A stretch of 64,000 nucleotides of DNA from Sphingomonas rubra (lineage in GTDB: Bacteria; Pseudomonadota; Alphaproteobacteria; Sphingomonadales; Sphingomonadaceae). Shown in pieces: positions 53,824 to 61,862 of the stretch. A model generated the notes under the pieces. That model worked only from the letters and a program-made list of their open reading frames with translations. It was not told the DNA's origin and did no database searches. The stretch is from assembly GCF_900115745.1 (NCBI RefSeq), contig NZ_FOXP01000011.1, positions 114,068 through 178,067 of the forward strand. Reading direction: 5' to 3'. The first letter of the stretch is position 1; every line of letters starts with the position of its first letter. The translations under genes were made by a program, and so were the position numbers.

Positions 53824-54144
53824 TCAGACCTGCGCGAACAGCTTGGTACCGACCACGCCGATGACCGTCAGGGTCATGAAGCCGGCCTGCACCGCGCCGA
53901 CCCGGTCGCCGAACAGGAATACGCCGCCGATGATGACGCCCACCGCGCCCAGCCCGGTCCACACCGCGTAGGCGGTGCCCGCCGGTAGCCCGCGCATCGC
54001 CAGTGCGAGCAGGCCCATGTTGAGGAAGGAGAGGATGATCGGCACGCTCGACGCCTGCCACGTGGCGACGGTCGCCGCCCATTTCAGGCTGAGCGCCCAG
54101 ATGATCTCGGTCACCACGGCGACGGCGAGGATGAGCCAGTACAT
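53824..54144 (-). CDS. sugE: SMR family transporter (SugE/Gdx-like)
   Basis: Four-helix small multidrug-resistance protein, 106 residues, starting MYWLILAVAVVTEIIWALSL with the essential membrane Glu (position 13). Features that favour the SugE/Gdx (guanidinium exporter) subgroup over EmrE are ALSLKW after the first helix, GLPAGTAYAVWTGLGAVGV and FLFGDRVGAVQAGFM. GGGAGAA stands 6 bases before the ATG. The upstream minus-strand leader has an ACCGCC/GGCGGT hairpin but no recognisable guanidine riboswitch. Confidence 0.88.
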   Translation of the reverse strand: MYWLILAVAVVTEIIWALSLKWAATVATWQASSVPIILSFLNMGLLALAMRGLPAGTAYAVWTGLGAVGVIIGGVFLFGDRVGAVQAGFMTLTVIGVVGTKLFAQV

Positions 54145-54211
54145 GGGGTTCTCCCACGGGCTCAGGACAGAGGAGCGACCGCCGGAAACCCGGAAGAGGC
54201 GGTTCGCATTC

Positions 54212-54296
54212 CGTCATGCCGGGCTTGTCCCGGCATCCAGAGCCAAGCAGCGATCACACTCGTTGCCCTGGATGCCGGGACGAGCCCGGCATGACG
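54212..54296. repeat. Family A palindromic repeat
   Basis: A full copy with CGTCATGCCGGGCTTGTCCC, inner catccagagccaagcagcga and the right arm GATGCCGGGACGAGCCCGGC-ATGACG. It lies between sugE and atpF. Confidence 0.88.
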
Positions 54297-54316
54297 GTGT
54301 TATGGGTGGAGAGGAG

Positions 54317-54964
54317 TCAGTTCGGCCGGCCGAGTCCGGAAATGCTGCGGTCGACCAGGGCGCGGTCGGCGTCGGCGCCGAGATGCTCGGCGATCAGCAG
54401 GCCCGCCGCCTTTGCCGCGGCCTCCGCCGCCCGCGCGCGGACCTCGGCGATCGCGGCGCGCTCGGCGGCGGCGATCTTGTCCTCGGCCATCTTGGCGCGA
54501 CGCTCCATCAGCGCCTCGGCGTCTTCCTTGGCCTTGACGACGATGTGATGCGCTTCCTGCCGGGCATGCTCGCGCATCTGCTCCGCCTCGGCCTGCGCCG
54601 TCTTCGCCCGCGTCTCGTACTCGGCGCGCAGCGCCTCCGCTTCGGCGCGGAGCTTGGCCGCCTCGTCGAGCTGCGCGCGGATCGCGGCGATGCGGCTGTC
54701 GAGCATGCCGCCGATCAGCCCCGGCACCTTCTTCCACAGCATGATCGCCAGCACGATCAGTGCCGCCACCGCGACCCAGCCGGTGGAGTTCAGCCCCCAG
54801 CCGGTCGGATCGGCGACGTGCTCGGCCCCGCCCGGCGCCGTGGTGTGACCCTGCAATCCGTCGCCTTCGCGGATCGGACGCTCGGTCATGGAGGTGTCGC
54901 TGAGCGGCATCGCCAGATTGGCGGCGACCTGGGCGGAGCCCGCATCGACGGACGGATTAGCCAT
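54317..54964 (-). CDS. atpF: F0F1 ATP synthase subunit b
   Basis: Peripheral-stalk subunit of the ATP synthase, 215 residues. An unusually long N-terminal segment of about 60 residues (MANPSVDAGSAQVAANLAMP onward) precedes the single membrane helix TGWVAVAALIVLAIMLW. A long charged helix follows (LRAEAEALRAEYETRAKTAQ onward). The ATG overlaps the last 8 bases of the b' gene. A shorter start at MTERPIREGDG near residue 26 is conceivable. Confidence 0.9.
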   Translation of the reverse strand: MANPSVDAGSAQVAANLAMPLSDTSMTERPIREGDGLQGHTTAPGGAEHVADPTGWGLNSTGWVAVAALIVLAIMLWKKVPGLIGGMLDSRIAAIRAQLDEAAKLRAEAEALRAEYETRAKTAQAEAEQMREHARQEAHHIVVKAKEDAEALMERRAKMAEDKIAAAERAAIAEVRARAAEAAAKAAGLLIAEHLGADADRALVDRSISGLGRPN

Positions 54965-55451
54965 GAGCGCGCACCTCCCGCACCGCGGTCGCCGCCTGAT
55001 CGATGCCGACCGTCAGGCCGGCGATCCGGGCGACGATATCCTGCGCCGCCTCGGCCGCGACGTTTTCCAGATTGGCGAGCGCCTGCCCCTTGGCGTTGGC
55101 GATCGCGAGATCGTGCTGGCCCAGCCGCTCGGCCAGGTCAGCATCCGCCGCCTTGACCTGCGCCTCGGCGGAGGCGGTGGCCTGCGCCTTGGCCTTGGCC
55201 GTCTCGGCCCCCGCCTCGGCGCGCGCGGCGTCCATCTCGGCGCGCCACGCCGCCTCGGTCGAGTCGGCGGTGCGGCGTGCCGCCTCCGCCGCGGCGAGAT
55301 CGCCCTCGACCCGCGCCTCGCGCGCGTCGACGGTGGAGACGATCTTCGGCACCATGCCCCGGCCGACCACGAAATAGAGGAGGCCGAAGGTCACGAGCAG
55401 CCAGAAGATCTGCGAGGCGTAGGTCGCGGCGACCTGGGATAGCTGGGGCAT
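54957..55451 (-). CDS. atpF': F0F1 ATP synthase subunit b'
   Basis: Second peripheral-stalk subunit, found in alphaproteobacteria and phototrophs, 164 residues. An N-terminal helix (QIFWLLVTFGLLYFVVGRGM) is followed by VPKIVSTVDAREARVEGDLA, the b' signature, and a long Ala/Glu-rich coiled coil. It sits between atpE and atpF. Its stop overlaps the atpF start by 8 bases. Confidence 0.92.
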   Translation of the reverse strand: MPQLSQVAATYASQIFWLLVTFGLLYFVVGRGMVPKIVSTVDAREARVEGDLAAAEAARRTADSTEAAWRAEMDAARAEAGAETAKAKAQATASAEAQVKAADADLAERLGQHDLAIANAKGQALANLENVAAEAAQDIVARIAGLTVGIDQAATAVREVRAHG

Positions 55452-55508
55452 GTCAGTCCTAATCGTGGCCGGGCGACGCGATCACGCGTGCCCGGCCGAC
55501 GGTCGAGT

Positions 55509-55736
55509 TCAGGCCACGAAAACGAGGATGATCATCGTCACGAAGGCGAGCAGACCGAGAAGCTCGGCGGCCGCGAAGCCGATGAACAGGCGGCCCTGCT
55601 GGCTGTCCGCCGCGCCCGGATTGCGCAACGCGCCCTCCAGGAACTTGGCGAACACGTTGCCCACGCCCAGGGCGGCGATGCCCATGCCGATCGCGGCCAG
55701 GCCAGCGCCGAGCATGCGTGCCGATTCTGCGTCCAT
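55509..55736 (-). CDS. atpE: F0F1 ATP synthase subunit c
   Basis: Proteolipid of the rotor ring, 75 residues and two membrane helices. The first helix is ARMLGAGLAAIGMGIAALGV. The polar loop is FLEGALRNPGAADSQQGRL, and the second helix is FIGFAAAELLGLLAFVTMII with the proton-binding Glu in AAELLGL. The start at 55736 (MDAESARMLGAG) is chosen. A GTG 9 bases upstream sits too close to the ribosome site. Confidence 0.95.
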   Translation of the reverse strand: MDAESARMLGAGLAAIGMGIAALGVGNVFAKFLEGALRNPGAADSQQGRLFIGFAAAELLGLLAFVTMIILVFVA

Positions 55737-55784
55737 GTCATTCACTCCAGTCAGATAGGTTGGTACGGAAAGCGAGCGAGGCGA

Positions 55785-56576
55785 TCAGTGAAGGTTGACC
55801 GCGTCGTTGAGGTAGACCGAGGTCAAGAGCGCGAAGACGTAGGCCTGGATCGCGGCGACCAGCAGTTCGAGAACGGTGATGCCGACCATCAGCACCAGGC
55901 TGGGCAGGCTGACCAGCGCCAGATAGCCGCCGCCCAGGTTGATGCCGTTGACGACGAACGCCGCCAGCACCTTCAGCAGGATGTGCCCCGCGGTCATTGC
56001 GACGAACAGTCGCAGGCCCAGCGAGAAGGGGCGCACCAGGAAGCTCATCAGTTCGACGACGAAGATCAGCGGGATCATCAGCGGCGGCGTGCCGTGCGGC
56101 ACGAACAGCGAGAAGAAGTGGAACCCGTGGCGGCCGAAGCCGACGATCAGCACGATCGCGAAGCTGATGATCGCCAGCACGCCAGTGACGGTCAGGTGGC
56201 TGGTGATGGTGAAGGGGTGGACGCCCGGCACGATCCCGAACGGCAACAGCCCCAGGATGTTGGCGAACAGGATGAACATGAACAGCGAGAAGACGTAGGG
56301 CACGAACCGCTTGCCCTTGGGCCCGATGTTCGAGACCAGCATGCCGGAGATGAAGCCCGTGAAGCCCTCGACCGCCGCCTGCCAGCGGCCGGGCACCAGC
56401 TCGCGCTTCATCCCGCCCAGCATGAACAGCCACAGCGCGGCGAGCGTCAGCACCATCCACAGGGCGGAATTGGTGAACGACAGGTCGTAACCGCCCACCA
56501 CCCAATGCGAGCCCAGCACAGGCTCGATCAGGAACTGGTGCATCGGGTCGATCTTGCTGCCTTCAGCCGCGGCCAC
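55785..56576 (-). CDS. atpB: F0F1 ATP synthase subunit a
   Basis: Proton-channel stator subunit of F0, 263 residues with five to six membrane helices. The critical arginine lies in SFLVRPFSLGLRLFVAMTAG (the SLxLRLF motif). The C-terminal helix includes VLELLVAAIQAYVFALLTSV followed by YLNDAVNLH. It follows the AtpZ/I gene and precedes atpE, the usual alphaproteobacterial F0 order. Confidence 0.96.
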   Translation of the reverse strand: MAAAEGSKIDPMHQFLIEPVLGSHWVVGGYDLSFTNSALWMVLTLAALWLFMLGGMKRELVPGRWQAAVEGFTGFISGMLVSNIGPKGKRFVPYVFSLFMFILFANILGLLPFGIVPGVHPFTITSHLTVTGVLAIISFAIVLIVGFGRHGFHFFSLFVPHGTPPLMIPLIFVVELMSFLVRPFSLGLRLFVAMTAGHILLKVLAAFVVNGINLGGGYLALVSLPSLVLMVGITVLELLVAAIQAYVFALLTSVYLNDAVNLH

Positions 56577-56609
56577 TGGGTTGCTCCAAATTGCGAACGA
56601 GCGGTCGGA

Positions 56610-56927
56610 TCACTCCGGCCGCTCGTTTCCGATACGAATGATCTGCCTGAACGCGACCGCAATCCCGAGGAACAGCAGCACGATCAGTCCCCATGGCGAC
56701 GTGCCGAACCAGCGGTCGATGAGCCAGCCGATCAGCGCGCTGCCGACGAGACTTCCGATCAGGGCGGAAATGACGCGATTGCCCTGGGCATAGCCCCGGT
56801 CCGCATCGGGCTTCACCCCCGACCGCGCCGCGTCCGACCCCCTCGCCTGCCGCAGCCGCTCGTCGAGCGCGGTCAGCCGCGGGTCCTCCGCTTCGCCGAA
56901 GTCCTGTCCGGGATTCTCTTCCGCCAC
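56610..56927 (-). CDS. atpI: AtpZ/AtpI family F0F1 assembly protein
   Basis: Small membrane protein of 105 residues associated with ATP synthase c-ring assembly or Mg2+ supply. The N-terminal half is soluble and charged (VAEENPGQDFGEAEDPRLTA). Two membrane helices follow (VISALIGSLVGSALIGWLID and WGLIVLLFLGIAVAFRQIIR). The start is the GTG at 56927 behind AGGGGATG. It is the first gene of the F0 operon, with a clear promoter 77 bases upstream. Confidence 0.85.
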   Translation of the reverse strand: MAEENPGQDFGEAEDPRLTALDERLRQARGSDAARSGVKPDADRGYAQGNRVISALIGSLVGSALIGWLIDRWFGTSPWGLIVLLFLGIAVAFRQIIRIGNERPE

Positions 56928-57003
56928 GCGCCATCCCCTGTCGAAAACACGCTCGAACGAGGGAGAACACGCGAACGGCGAGCGACCCCGCCAAGGCGCC
57001 GTC

Positions 57004-57032
57004 CGTTTAGAAAAGGGGGTCCGGCAAGTCAA
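57004..57032 (-). promoter_or_regulatory. Promoter of the F0 ATP synthase operon
   Basis: On the minus strand TTGACT (complement of 57027-57032) is separated by exactly 17 bases from TAAACG (complement of 57004-57009). It lies 77 bases upstream of the first gene of the operon and downstream of nothing else on this strand except the end of ydbL. Confidence 0.6.
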
Positions 57033-57092
57033 CCGCCGTTCGGCACGGGTCGTCTCCCTGCCCCGCCCATGCCGGGCCGATGCCCGACCGGG

Positions 57093-57470
57093 TCACACGC
57101 AGCGCGGATCGCGGGTCGGCGCGCCGGCCCCGCGCGTCATCCACGCACCGTCGGGGCTGCGATACTTCTCGCCCGCGCTGGTCTGCGCGATCAGGTTGCA
57201 GCCGCTGGTGAAGGCGAGCTGCTCCACCGTCGCGCCCGATGCCGACGCCTTTTGGGTATAGGCGGACTTGCGCTGGATGTTGATGTTGTTGACGATCCCG
57301 CGCAGCTCGGCCGAGCCCGCGCCGACGATGCCCAGATAGCCGTCGGGCTGCTCGCCCACCTGCCCCGCGGCGCGCGCGGCGGCGTAGGCGGGATCGCGCT
57401 GCGCCAGCGCCGCGGTGGCGAGCCCCGCGACAAGGGCCAGGGCGGCGGCGGAAAGGACTTTCACATGCAT
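57093..57470 (-). CDS. ydbL: YdbL family exported protein (DUF1318)
   Basis: A 125-residue periplasmic protein with a signal peptide ending LATAALAQ. The DUF1318 region starts RDPAYAAARAAGQVGEQPDG and contains VNNINIQRKSAYTQKASASG (YTQKA is the family hallmark). The ATG overlaps the ynbE stop. It is the third gene of a ydbH-ynbE-ydbL chain; in E. coli the same trio takes part in phospholipid transport to the outer membrane. Confidence 0.88.
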   Translation of the reverse strand: MHVKVLSAAALALVAGLATAALAQRDPAYAAARAAGQVGEQPDGYLGIVGAGSAELRGIVNNINIQRKSAYTQKASASGATVEQLAFTSGCNLIAQTSAGEKYRSPDGAWMTRGAGAPTRDPRCV

Positions 57471-57676
57471 CAGAAGATCCCCGGATTCTGTTGGATCAGC
57501 GTCTTGGCCTCGTTGTCGAGGCGGTAGACCACTTCCTGCGTGACGTTGATGTTCAGGTTGATCTGGATCGGCTTGTCGGGCGCGGTGACGTTGATGCACC
57601 CGGCGGTGCCCAGCATCGTCGCGGTCATGGCCAAGATCGTCATTGTTCGCATCGTCGTCAATGGTGAACGGTTCAT
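57470..57676 (-). CDS. ynbE: YnbE family lipoprotein
   Basis: A 68-residue lipoprotein with a lipobox (LGTAGC, near residue 27). It is followed by INVTAPDKPIQINLNINVTQ, the strongly conserved YnbE segment, and ends QQNPGIF. Its ATG overlaps the ydbH stop (ATGA) and its stop overlaps the ydbL start by one base. YnbE is known in E. coli to extend the YdbH lipid bridge at the outer membrane. Confidence 0.9.
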   Translation of the reverse strand: MNRSPLTTMRTMTILAMTATMLGTAGCINVTAPDKPIQINLNINVTQEVVYRLDNEAKTLIQQNPGIF

Positions 57677-60600
57677 CGCACGGTCTCGCTTGCGGAGGGC
57701 TGAACGGGTGGGGGATTGGTGCGCTTGTTCTGCTCTTCCAGCAGCGCGGGCAGGTTACGCTGGATGAGGCGCTTGGGGTCGTAGAAGGACTGCGCCGAAT
57801 CGAGCAGGCCGCGGAAAGGCGCGGTGATGCGGATGTTGAACACGAAGGGCAGCCGCTGCAGCCGGCGGACGATGAAATTGCCCTTCGCCCCCTCTCCCTG
57901 GCTGATGCCGGCGAAGCGCACGTCCGTTACCATCTCGCCGGTCAGCGGGCCGTTGAGGCGCAGCGTCAAGCTGCGATAGCGCAGCGATTTCAGCGCCTGG
58001 AAGGCGAGGTTGCCCCACAGTCCCAGCTGTTCCTGCCCCAGCGCCCCGACATAGGCGAGCGTGCCGCCGCCTTCGCGCACCGCCAGCTGCCCGTCGACGA
58101 TCCGCCCGCCCGACTGGTCGAACACCATCGGCAGCACGCCGTCGAAGATGCCGGTGGCGTTGAGGTTGTCGAAATCGAACTGTTGCAGGAACTGGTCGGC
58201 GGCGGCGCCGCGAACGCGGAAGGTCAGCCGCCGTTCCTTGTTCTCGGAAAAGTCGAGCAGCGTCGGCTCCAGCGTCAGCGTGCCGCCCGCGAACGGCCAG
58301 TGCGCGCCCTCCACCCGGACCAGCGTCGGCCCTTCCAGCGCGTAGCGGATGGTGCCGTTCTCCACCGGGATGCCGGGGTTGACGGTGCGCACCGTCGCCA
58401 CCTGGCCGGGCGCGGTGCGCATGGCGAGCAGGTCGGTGAAGTGCAGCGTCGTCGCGATGCCGGTGACCGGGCCGAAGGCGGCGGCGAGGTCCATCGCCTC
58501 CGTCGCGAAATCACCGGTGCTGCGCACGCCCTTCGGCCCCCAGTCGATCCGCGCGGCGCCGGTCACCGTGCCGCGCACGTCGGCGACGACGCCGAAGGTG
58601 AGCGGGGTGAGCAGGTCCGGCTGGAAGCCCTGTTTGAAGACGAGCGACGGGATCGACAGGTCGGCGCTGCCGGTCCCCGCGCCGAGCAGGTGGTCGAGCC
58701 GGACGGTCGCGACGCGGGTATCGGTGACCGGTTCGATCAGCGTGCCGTTCGCCGTGATCCGGCCACCGGCGAGCCGCAGGTCGACGTCGCGCACCACCAT
58801 CGGCTTGAACCGCGGCGAGGCGGCGGCGTCGGCCACCGCCATCGATCCGTCCAGCGTCAGCGCGCCGTTCGCGAACGCCCAGCGGCCCTGCGCCGCCGAC
58901 AGCACCAGCGGCACCGCGCCGATCTGGCCACCGCCGCCGACGAACGTCCCCGCGGGGCCACCGGCGAGCGAGCCGGTCAGCATCGCGATGCTCAGCCGCG
59001 AGCGCCGCTCGGGCGAGCCGATCAGCGCCGTCACGTCGGCGACGGTGAAGGATCGGCTGCCGAGCCCGATGTCGGCGGCGCCCAGGTCGAGCAGCAGCGG
59101 CGATCCACCGAGCCGCCCGCGCAGCCGCGCGCCCGGCGTCCGTGCACCGCCGTCGACCCGCCCGTCGCGCACCGAGACCAGCGCCGGCCCGGTCGGGCAG
59201 AGCCGCAGTTGGCCTGCGTCGAGCGCGAGCGGCCCGACCGCGAGCGCGCGCCAGCCGACGGGCGCGCAGCCCGGATTGAGCACCAGTTCGCCACCGACGT
59301 CGCGGCGCAGGTCGATCGGCAGCACCAGCGCCTCGACGCGGCCGTCGCCGAGCGGGCCCGACACCGTCGCCTGCGTCGACAGCCGCAAGGCGCCGCGATC
59401 GGTGAGCGCGAAGGCGACGGGCGTGGTCGCGAGCCGTGCCGTGCCGACCGAATAGGGCGCGATCGTCGCCGTGCCGCGCCACGCCCGCCCCGCCGCGGGC
59501 CTCGACACGGTGATCCGCGCGCTCGGCAGGTCACCGCCGGCGAGCGCGAGTCGCGCGTCGGCGACGACGCCCGCGCCCGACCGCCACCGCATCGCCGCGC
59601 CGTCGTCATCCTGAGGGGCGAGCGTCGCCACCGCCCCGCTCGCCGCCTGCCACCGCGCGCTCTCCACCGACAGCGCGACCGCGTCGCCGATCTCCGCGTG
59701 CACGGTCGCCTCGGCCTGCCCCCGCCGGGCGGCGGCGTGCAGCGCCTCGCCGACGCGGTCGAGCAGCGGCGCCACCGGCGTCCCCGGCGCACGGCCGCCA
59801 AGCGACGGCACCAGCGCGGACAGGTCCGCCTCGGCCAGCGCGATCCGCCCGTGATAGCCGATCACACCATCGCGGCGGATCGCGAGGTCGCCCATCAGCC
59901 GCGCGCTGCCCGCGCGCGCTCCCGCCGCGCGTACCGCCCGCGCGGTCAGGTCGACGCGACCGCCCCTCTCGGCCCCGCGACCGTCATAGGCGAGCGTTCC
60001 CGCGACCGCCGCCGCCGAGCCGCGCGCGTGCGCCACCGGTCCGGTCGCGATTCGCGCCTCGATCGCGGACCGTCGCGGCGCGCCCAGCGCCACTCGCCCG
60101 TGCAGATCGCTCCGCCAGTCGGCGATGCTCACCCCGGCGCAGCGCAGCCGCTCGGCGAGCAACGGCCCGTCGAGCCGCAGCCCCTGCCCGTCCCGCCGAT
60201 CGACGCCGGTGGTCCGCACCCGCCACGCCGCGCGCACGCCCGTCGCAGCGCATCCGTCCCGTTCCAGCCGATCCGCCGCGATCGCCAACTGCCCGGAGAA
60301 GCCGTCGTCCAGCCGCCCGCGGCCCGCCAGGCGCACGCCGACAATCCCGTACGCCGTGTCCAGCCGCAGCCGCGCGTCCTCTACATCGACGTCGAGCTTC
60401 GGAAGCGTCAGCGGCGCGCCCGAGGGCGGCGGCAGCAGCCGGTCGATCGCGCCCAGCGACACCCGCCCGTCGACCAGCCGCCCGCGCAGCCGGACGCGAC
60501 CGGCGGCCACCCCCTCCAGCCGCGGGCCGCCCAGGCCGTAACCGACCCGCGTCTCGATCCAGTCGGCGACCAGATCGGGGTGCGCCGGATCGCCGATCAC

Positions 60601-60843
60601 CACGTCGGTCAGCCGCTGACGGCCCAGCCCCAGATCGGCGATGGCGTAGCGCGCGGGCACGCCGCGGGTGGCGAGCTCACGATCGACGAAGCGGCCGGCG
60701 ATCGTGCGGCGCTGGCTCCACAGCACGATCAGCGCGGCGACGATCACCACCGCCAGCAGCGCCGCGATCCGGCGCCGGCGGCGCGGGCGGCGGCGGGGCG
60801 GCAGATCGCTGTTGTCGTCCACGCGCTGACCCGCTCCTTCCAT
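57673..60843 (-). CDS. ydbH: YdbH family intermembrane phospholipid transport protein
   Basis: AsmA-like bridge protein of 1056 residues that spans the periplasm and carries phospholipids toward the outer membrane. A basic start is followed by one membrane anchor (about 25-43, RIAALLAVVIVAALIVLW). A very long beta-rich body follows, with the C-terminal YdbH domain (PF11739) containing LRVEGAHWPFAGGTLTLEPT-like and FDNLNATGIFDGVLPMVFDQ segments. The order ydbH-ynbE-ydbL with overlaps of 4 and 1 bases matches the E. coli operon. Confidence 0.9.
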   Translation of the reverse strand: MEGAGQRVDDNSDLPPRRRPRRRRRIAALLAVVIVAALIVLWSQRRTIAGRFVDRELATRGVPARYAIADLGLGRQRLTDVVIGDPAHPDLVADWIETRVGYGLGGPRLEGVAAGRVRLRGRLVDGRVSLGAIDRLLPPPSGAPLTLPKLDVDVEDARLRLDTAYGIVGVRLAGRGRLDDGFSGQLAIAADRLERDGCAATGVRAAWRVRTTGVDRRDGQGLRLDGPLLAERLRCAGVSIADWRSDLHGRVALGAPRRSAIEARIATGPVAHARGSAAAVAGTLAYDGRGAERGGRVDLTARAVRAAGARAGSARLMGDLAIRRDGVIGYHGRIALAEADLSALVPSLGGRAPGTPVAPLLDRVGEALHAAARRGQAEATVHAEIGDAVALSVESARWQAASGAVATLAPQDDDGAAMRWRSGAGVVADARLALAGGDLPSARITVSRPAAGRAWRGTATIAPYSVGTARLATTPVAFALTDRGALRLSTQATVSGPLGDGRVEALVLPIDLRRDVGGELVLNPGCAPVGWRALAVGPLALDAGQLRLCPTGPALVSVRDGRVDGGARTPGARLRGRLGGSPLLLDLGAADIGLGSRSFTVADVTALIGSPERRSRLSIAMLTGSLAGGPAGTFVGGGGQIGAVPLVLSAAQGRWAFANGALTLDGSMAVADAAASPRFKPMVVRDVDLRLAGGRITANGTLIEPVTDTRVATVRLDHLLGAGTGSADLSIPSLVFKQGFQPDLLTPLTFGVVADVRGTVTGAARIDWGPKGVRSTGDFATEAMDLAAAFGPVTGIATTLHFTDLLAMRTAPGQVATVRTVNPGIPVENGTIRYALEGPTLVRVEGAHWPFAGGTLTLEPTLLDFSENKERRLTFRVRGAAADQFLQQFDFDNLNATGIFDGVLPMVFDQSGGRIVDGQLAVREGGGTLAYVGALGQEQLGLWGNLAFQALKSLRYRSLTLRLNGPLTGEMVTDVRFAGISQGEGAKGNFIVRRLQRLPFVFNIRITAPFRGLLDSAQSFYDPKRLIQRNLPALLEEQNKRTNPPPVQPSASETVR

Positions 60844-60923
60844 GAGCGCCGATCCCTAGAGGGGTGCAGGCGGGAGCGCAAAGGTGCTTGATCGGCATCA
60901 GTGCTCGGCTAGGTATCCGATCC

Positions 60924-61376
60924 ATGGCGGACGCCGATCCCAACGACCTGAACGGTCACCGCGCGCGGCTGCGCGGTCGGCTGCTCGCGGCGGGGGAGCC
61001 GGGCCAGGGCCTGCTCGACCACGAGCTGATCGAGTATCTGCTGATGCTGGTCATCCCGCGCATCAATACCAAGCCGATCGCCAAGGCGCTGCTGCGCGAA
61101 TTCGGCGGCATCGGTGGGCTGCTCGCCGCCGACGCCGCTGCGCTACGCCGCGTCGACGGCGTCGGGGAACACGCCGCCGCCGCGATCAAGATCGCCCAGG
61201 CCGCCGCGCTGCGCATGATCCGCGGCCAGGTCGCCGAGCGGCCGGTGCTCGCCAACTGGCAGGCGCTGCTCGACTATTTGCGCGCCAACATGGCGCATGG
61301 CGGGGTGGAGCGGTTCCGGGTGCTCCACCTCAACAATCGAAAACCGGTTGTATCAAACTACGCGGCGCCTGCGTAG
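60924..61376 (+). pseudogene. radC: RadC family protein, truncated at the mobile-element junction
   Basis: Residues 1-139 match RadC/UPF0758. They include DHELIEYLLMLVIPRINTKP, a helix-hairpin-helix-like GVGEHAAAAIKIAQAA, and the start of the JAB domain, GGVERFRVLHLNNR. After about 61341 the frame continues with unrelated residues (KPVVSNYAAPA) and stops at 150. Normal RadC is about 220-230 residues, and the HxH...D metal site of the JAB domain is missing. The ATG at 60924 gives MADADPNDLNGHRARLR. Confidence 0.85.
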
Positions 61377-61676
61377 CGCGACGACGTTATCCTGCGCAGG
61401 CGTTCCCTGTCTGGCAAAGCGCGGCTTGGGTGGCGGCGGGTCATCGTCATTCGGTGGTGGATTAGAGACCAACCACGACACCTTGGGCCATCGTTCCCCG
61501 CATTGACAGCGCAGGTGTTTGGCAAAGCCTGACCATGAGCGGTCAAATCCCTTCCGCTTGTAATAGTTGTCGAGTTCGCCGGGTGCGAACAGGGCAACCC
61601 GACCACAGACACACTCTGCCCGGATAGACCCGCCCTTGTTGGCAACGTCGCTCAAATCGCGAGGCGCTTGGACCAT
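61353..61676 (-). CDS. Small cysteine-motif protein at the island edge
   Basis: A 107-residue protein with paired cysteines, AECVCGRVALFAPGELDNYY and HLRCQCGERWPKVS, suggesting a zinc-ribbon fold. A disordered Pro/Asp tail (NPPPNDDDPPPPKPRFARQG) follows. I recognise the pattern from unnamed short proteins in sphingomonad genomes and prophages. Its stop lies about 12 bases from the radC junction. The start at 61676 follows the 59-residue gene by 6 bases, so the two are probably co-transcribed. Confidence 0.75.
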   Translation of the reverse strand: MVQAPRDLSDVANKGGSIRAECVCGRVALFAPGELDNYYKRKGFDRSWSGFAKHLRCQCGERWPKVSWLVSNPPPNDDDPPPPKPRFARQGTPAQDNVVALRRRRVV

Positions 61677-61682
61677 GATCGT

Positions 61683-61862
61683 TCACAATGGCAGTGCGAG
61701 TTGATCCCGATCAACTTCGCCAAGCCCTCGGCAAAGGTGTTCCGCAACCGTTCGCGCCGCTTCGTGCCTGACCGTCTCTGACAGCATCGTCAGACACGCT
61801 ACAGCACCGACAGGCGCGGTTTCCAACAAGCAGGCGAGGCGTTCAGGGGTGACGTCGAGCAT
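61683..61862 (-). CDS. 59-residue hypothetical protein
   Basis: A short gene on the minus strand: MLDVTPERLACLLETAPVGA, then VACLTMLSETVRHEAARTVA and EHLCRGLGEVDRDQLALPL. It is mostly helical and has three cysteines. The ribosome site GGAAGGATTCGGAA directly precedes the ATG at 61862. It ends 6 bases before the 107-residue gene. I do not recognise the family. The helical repeats and context suggest a phage accessory protein. Confidence 0.6.
   Translation of the reverse strand: MLDVTPERLACLLETAPVGAVACLTMLSETVRHEAARTVAEHLCRGLGEVDRDQLALPL

Noticed and set aside
54145..54215. Guanidine riboswitch upstream of sugE
   Set aside because: The leader has an ACCGCC/GGCGGT hairpin but no paired ACGR loops (type II) and no type I core. 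The position overlaps a family A repeat.
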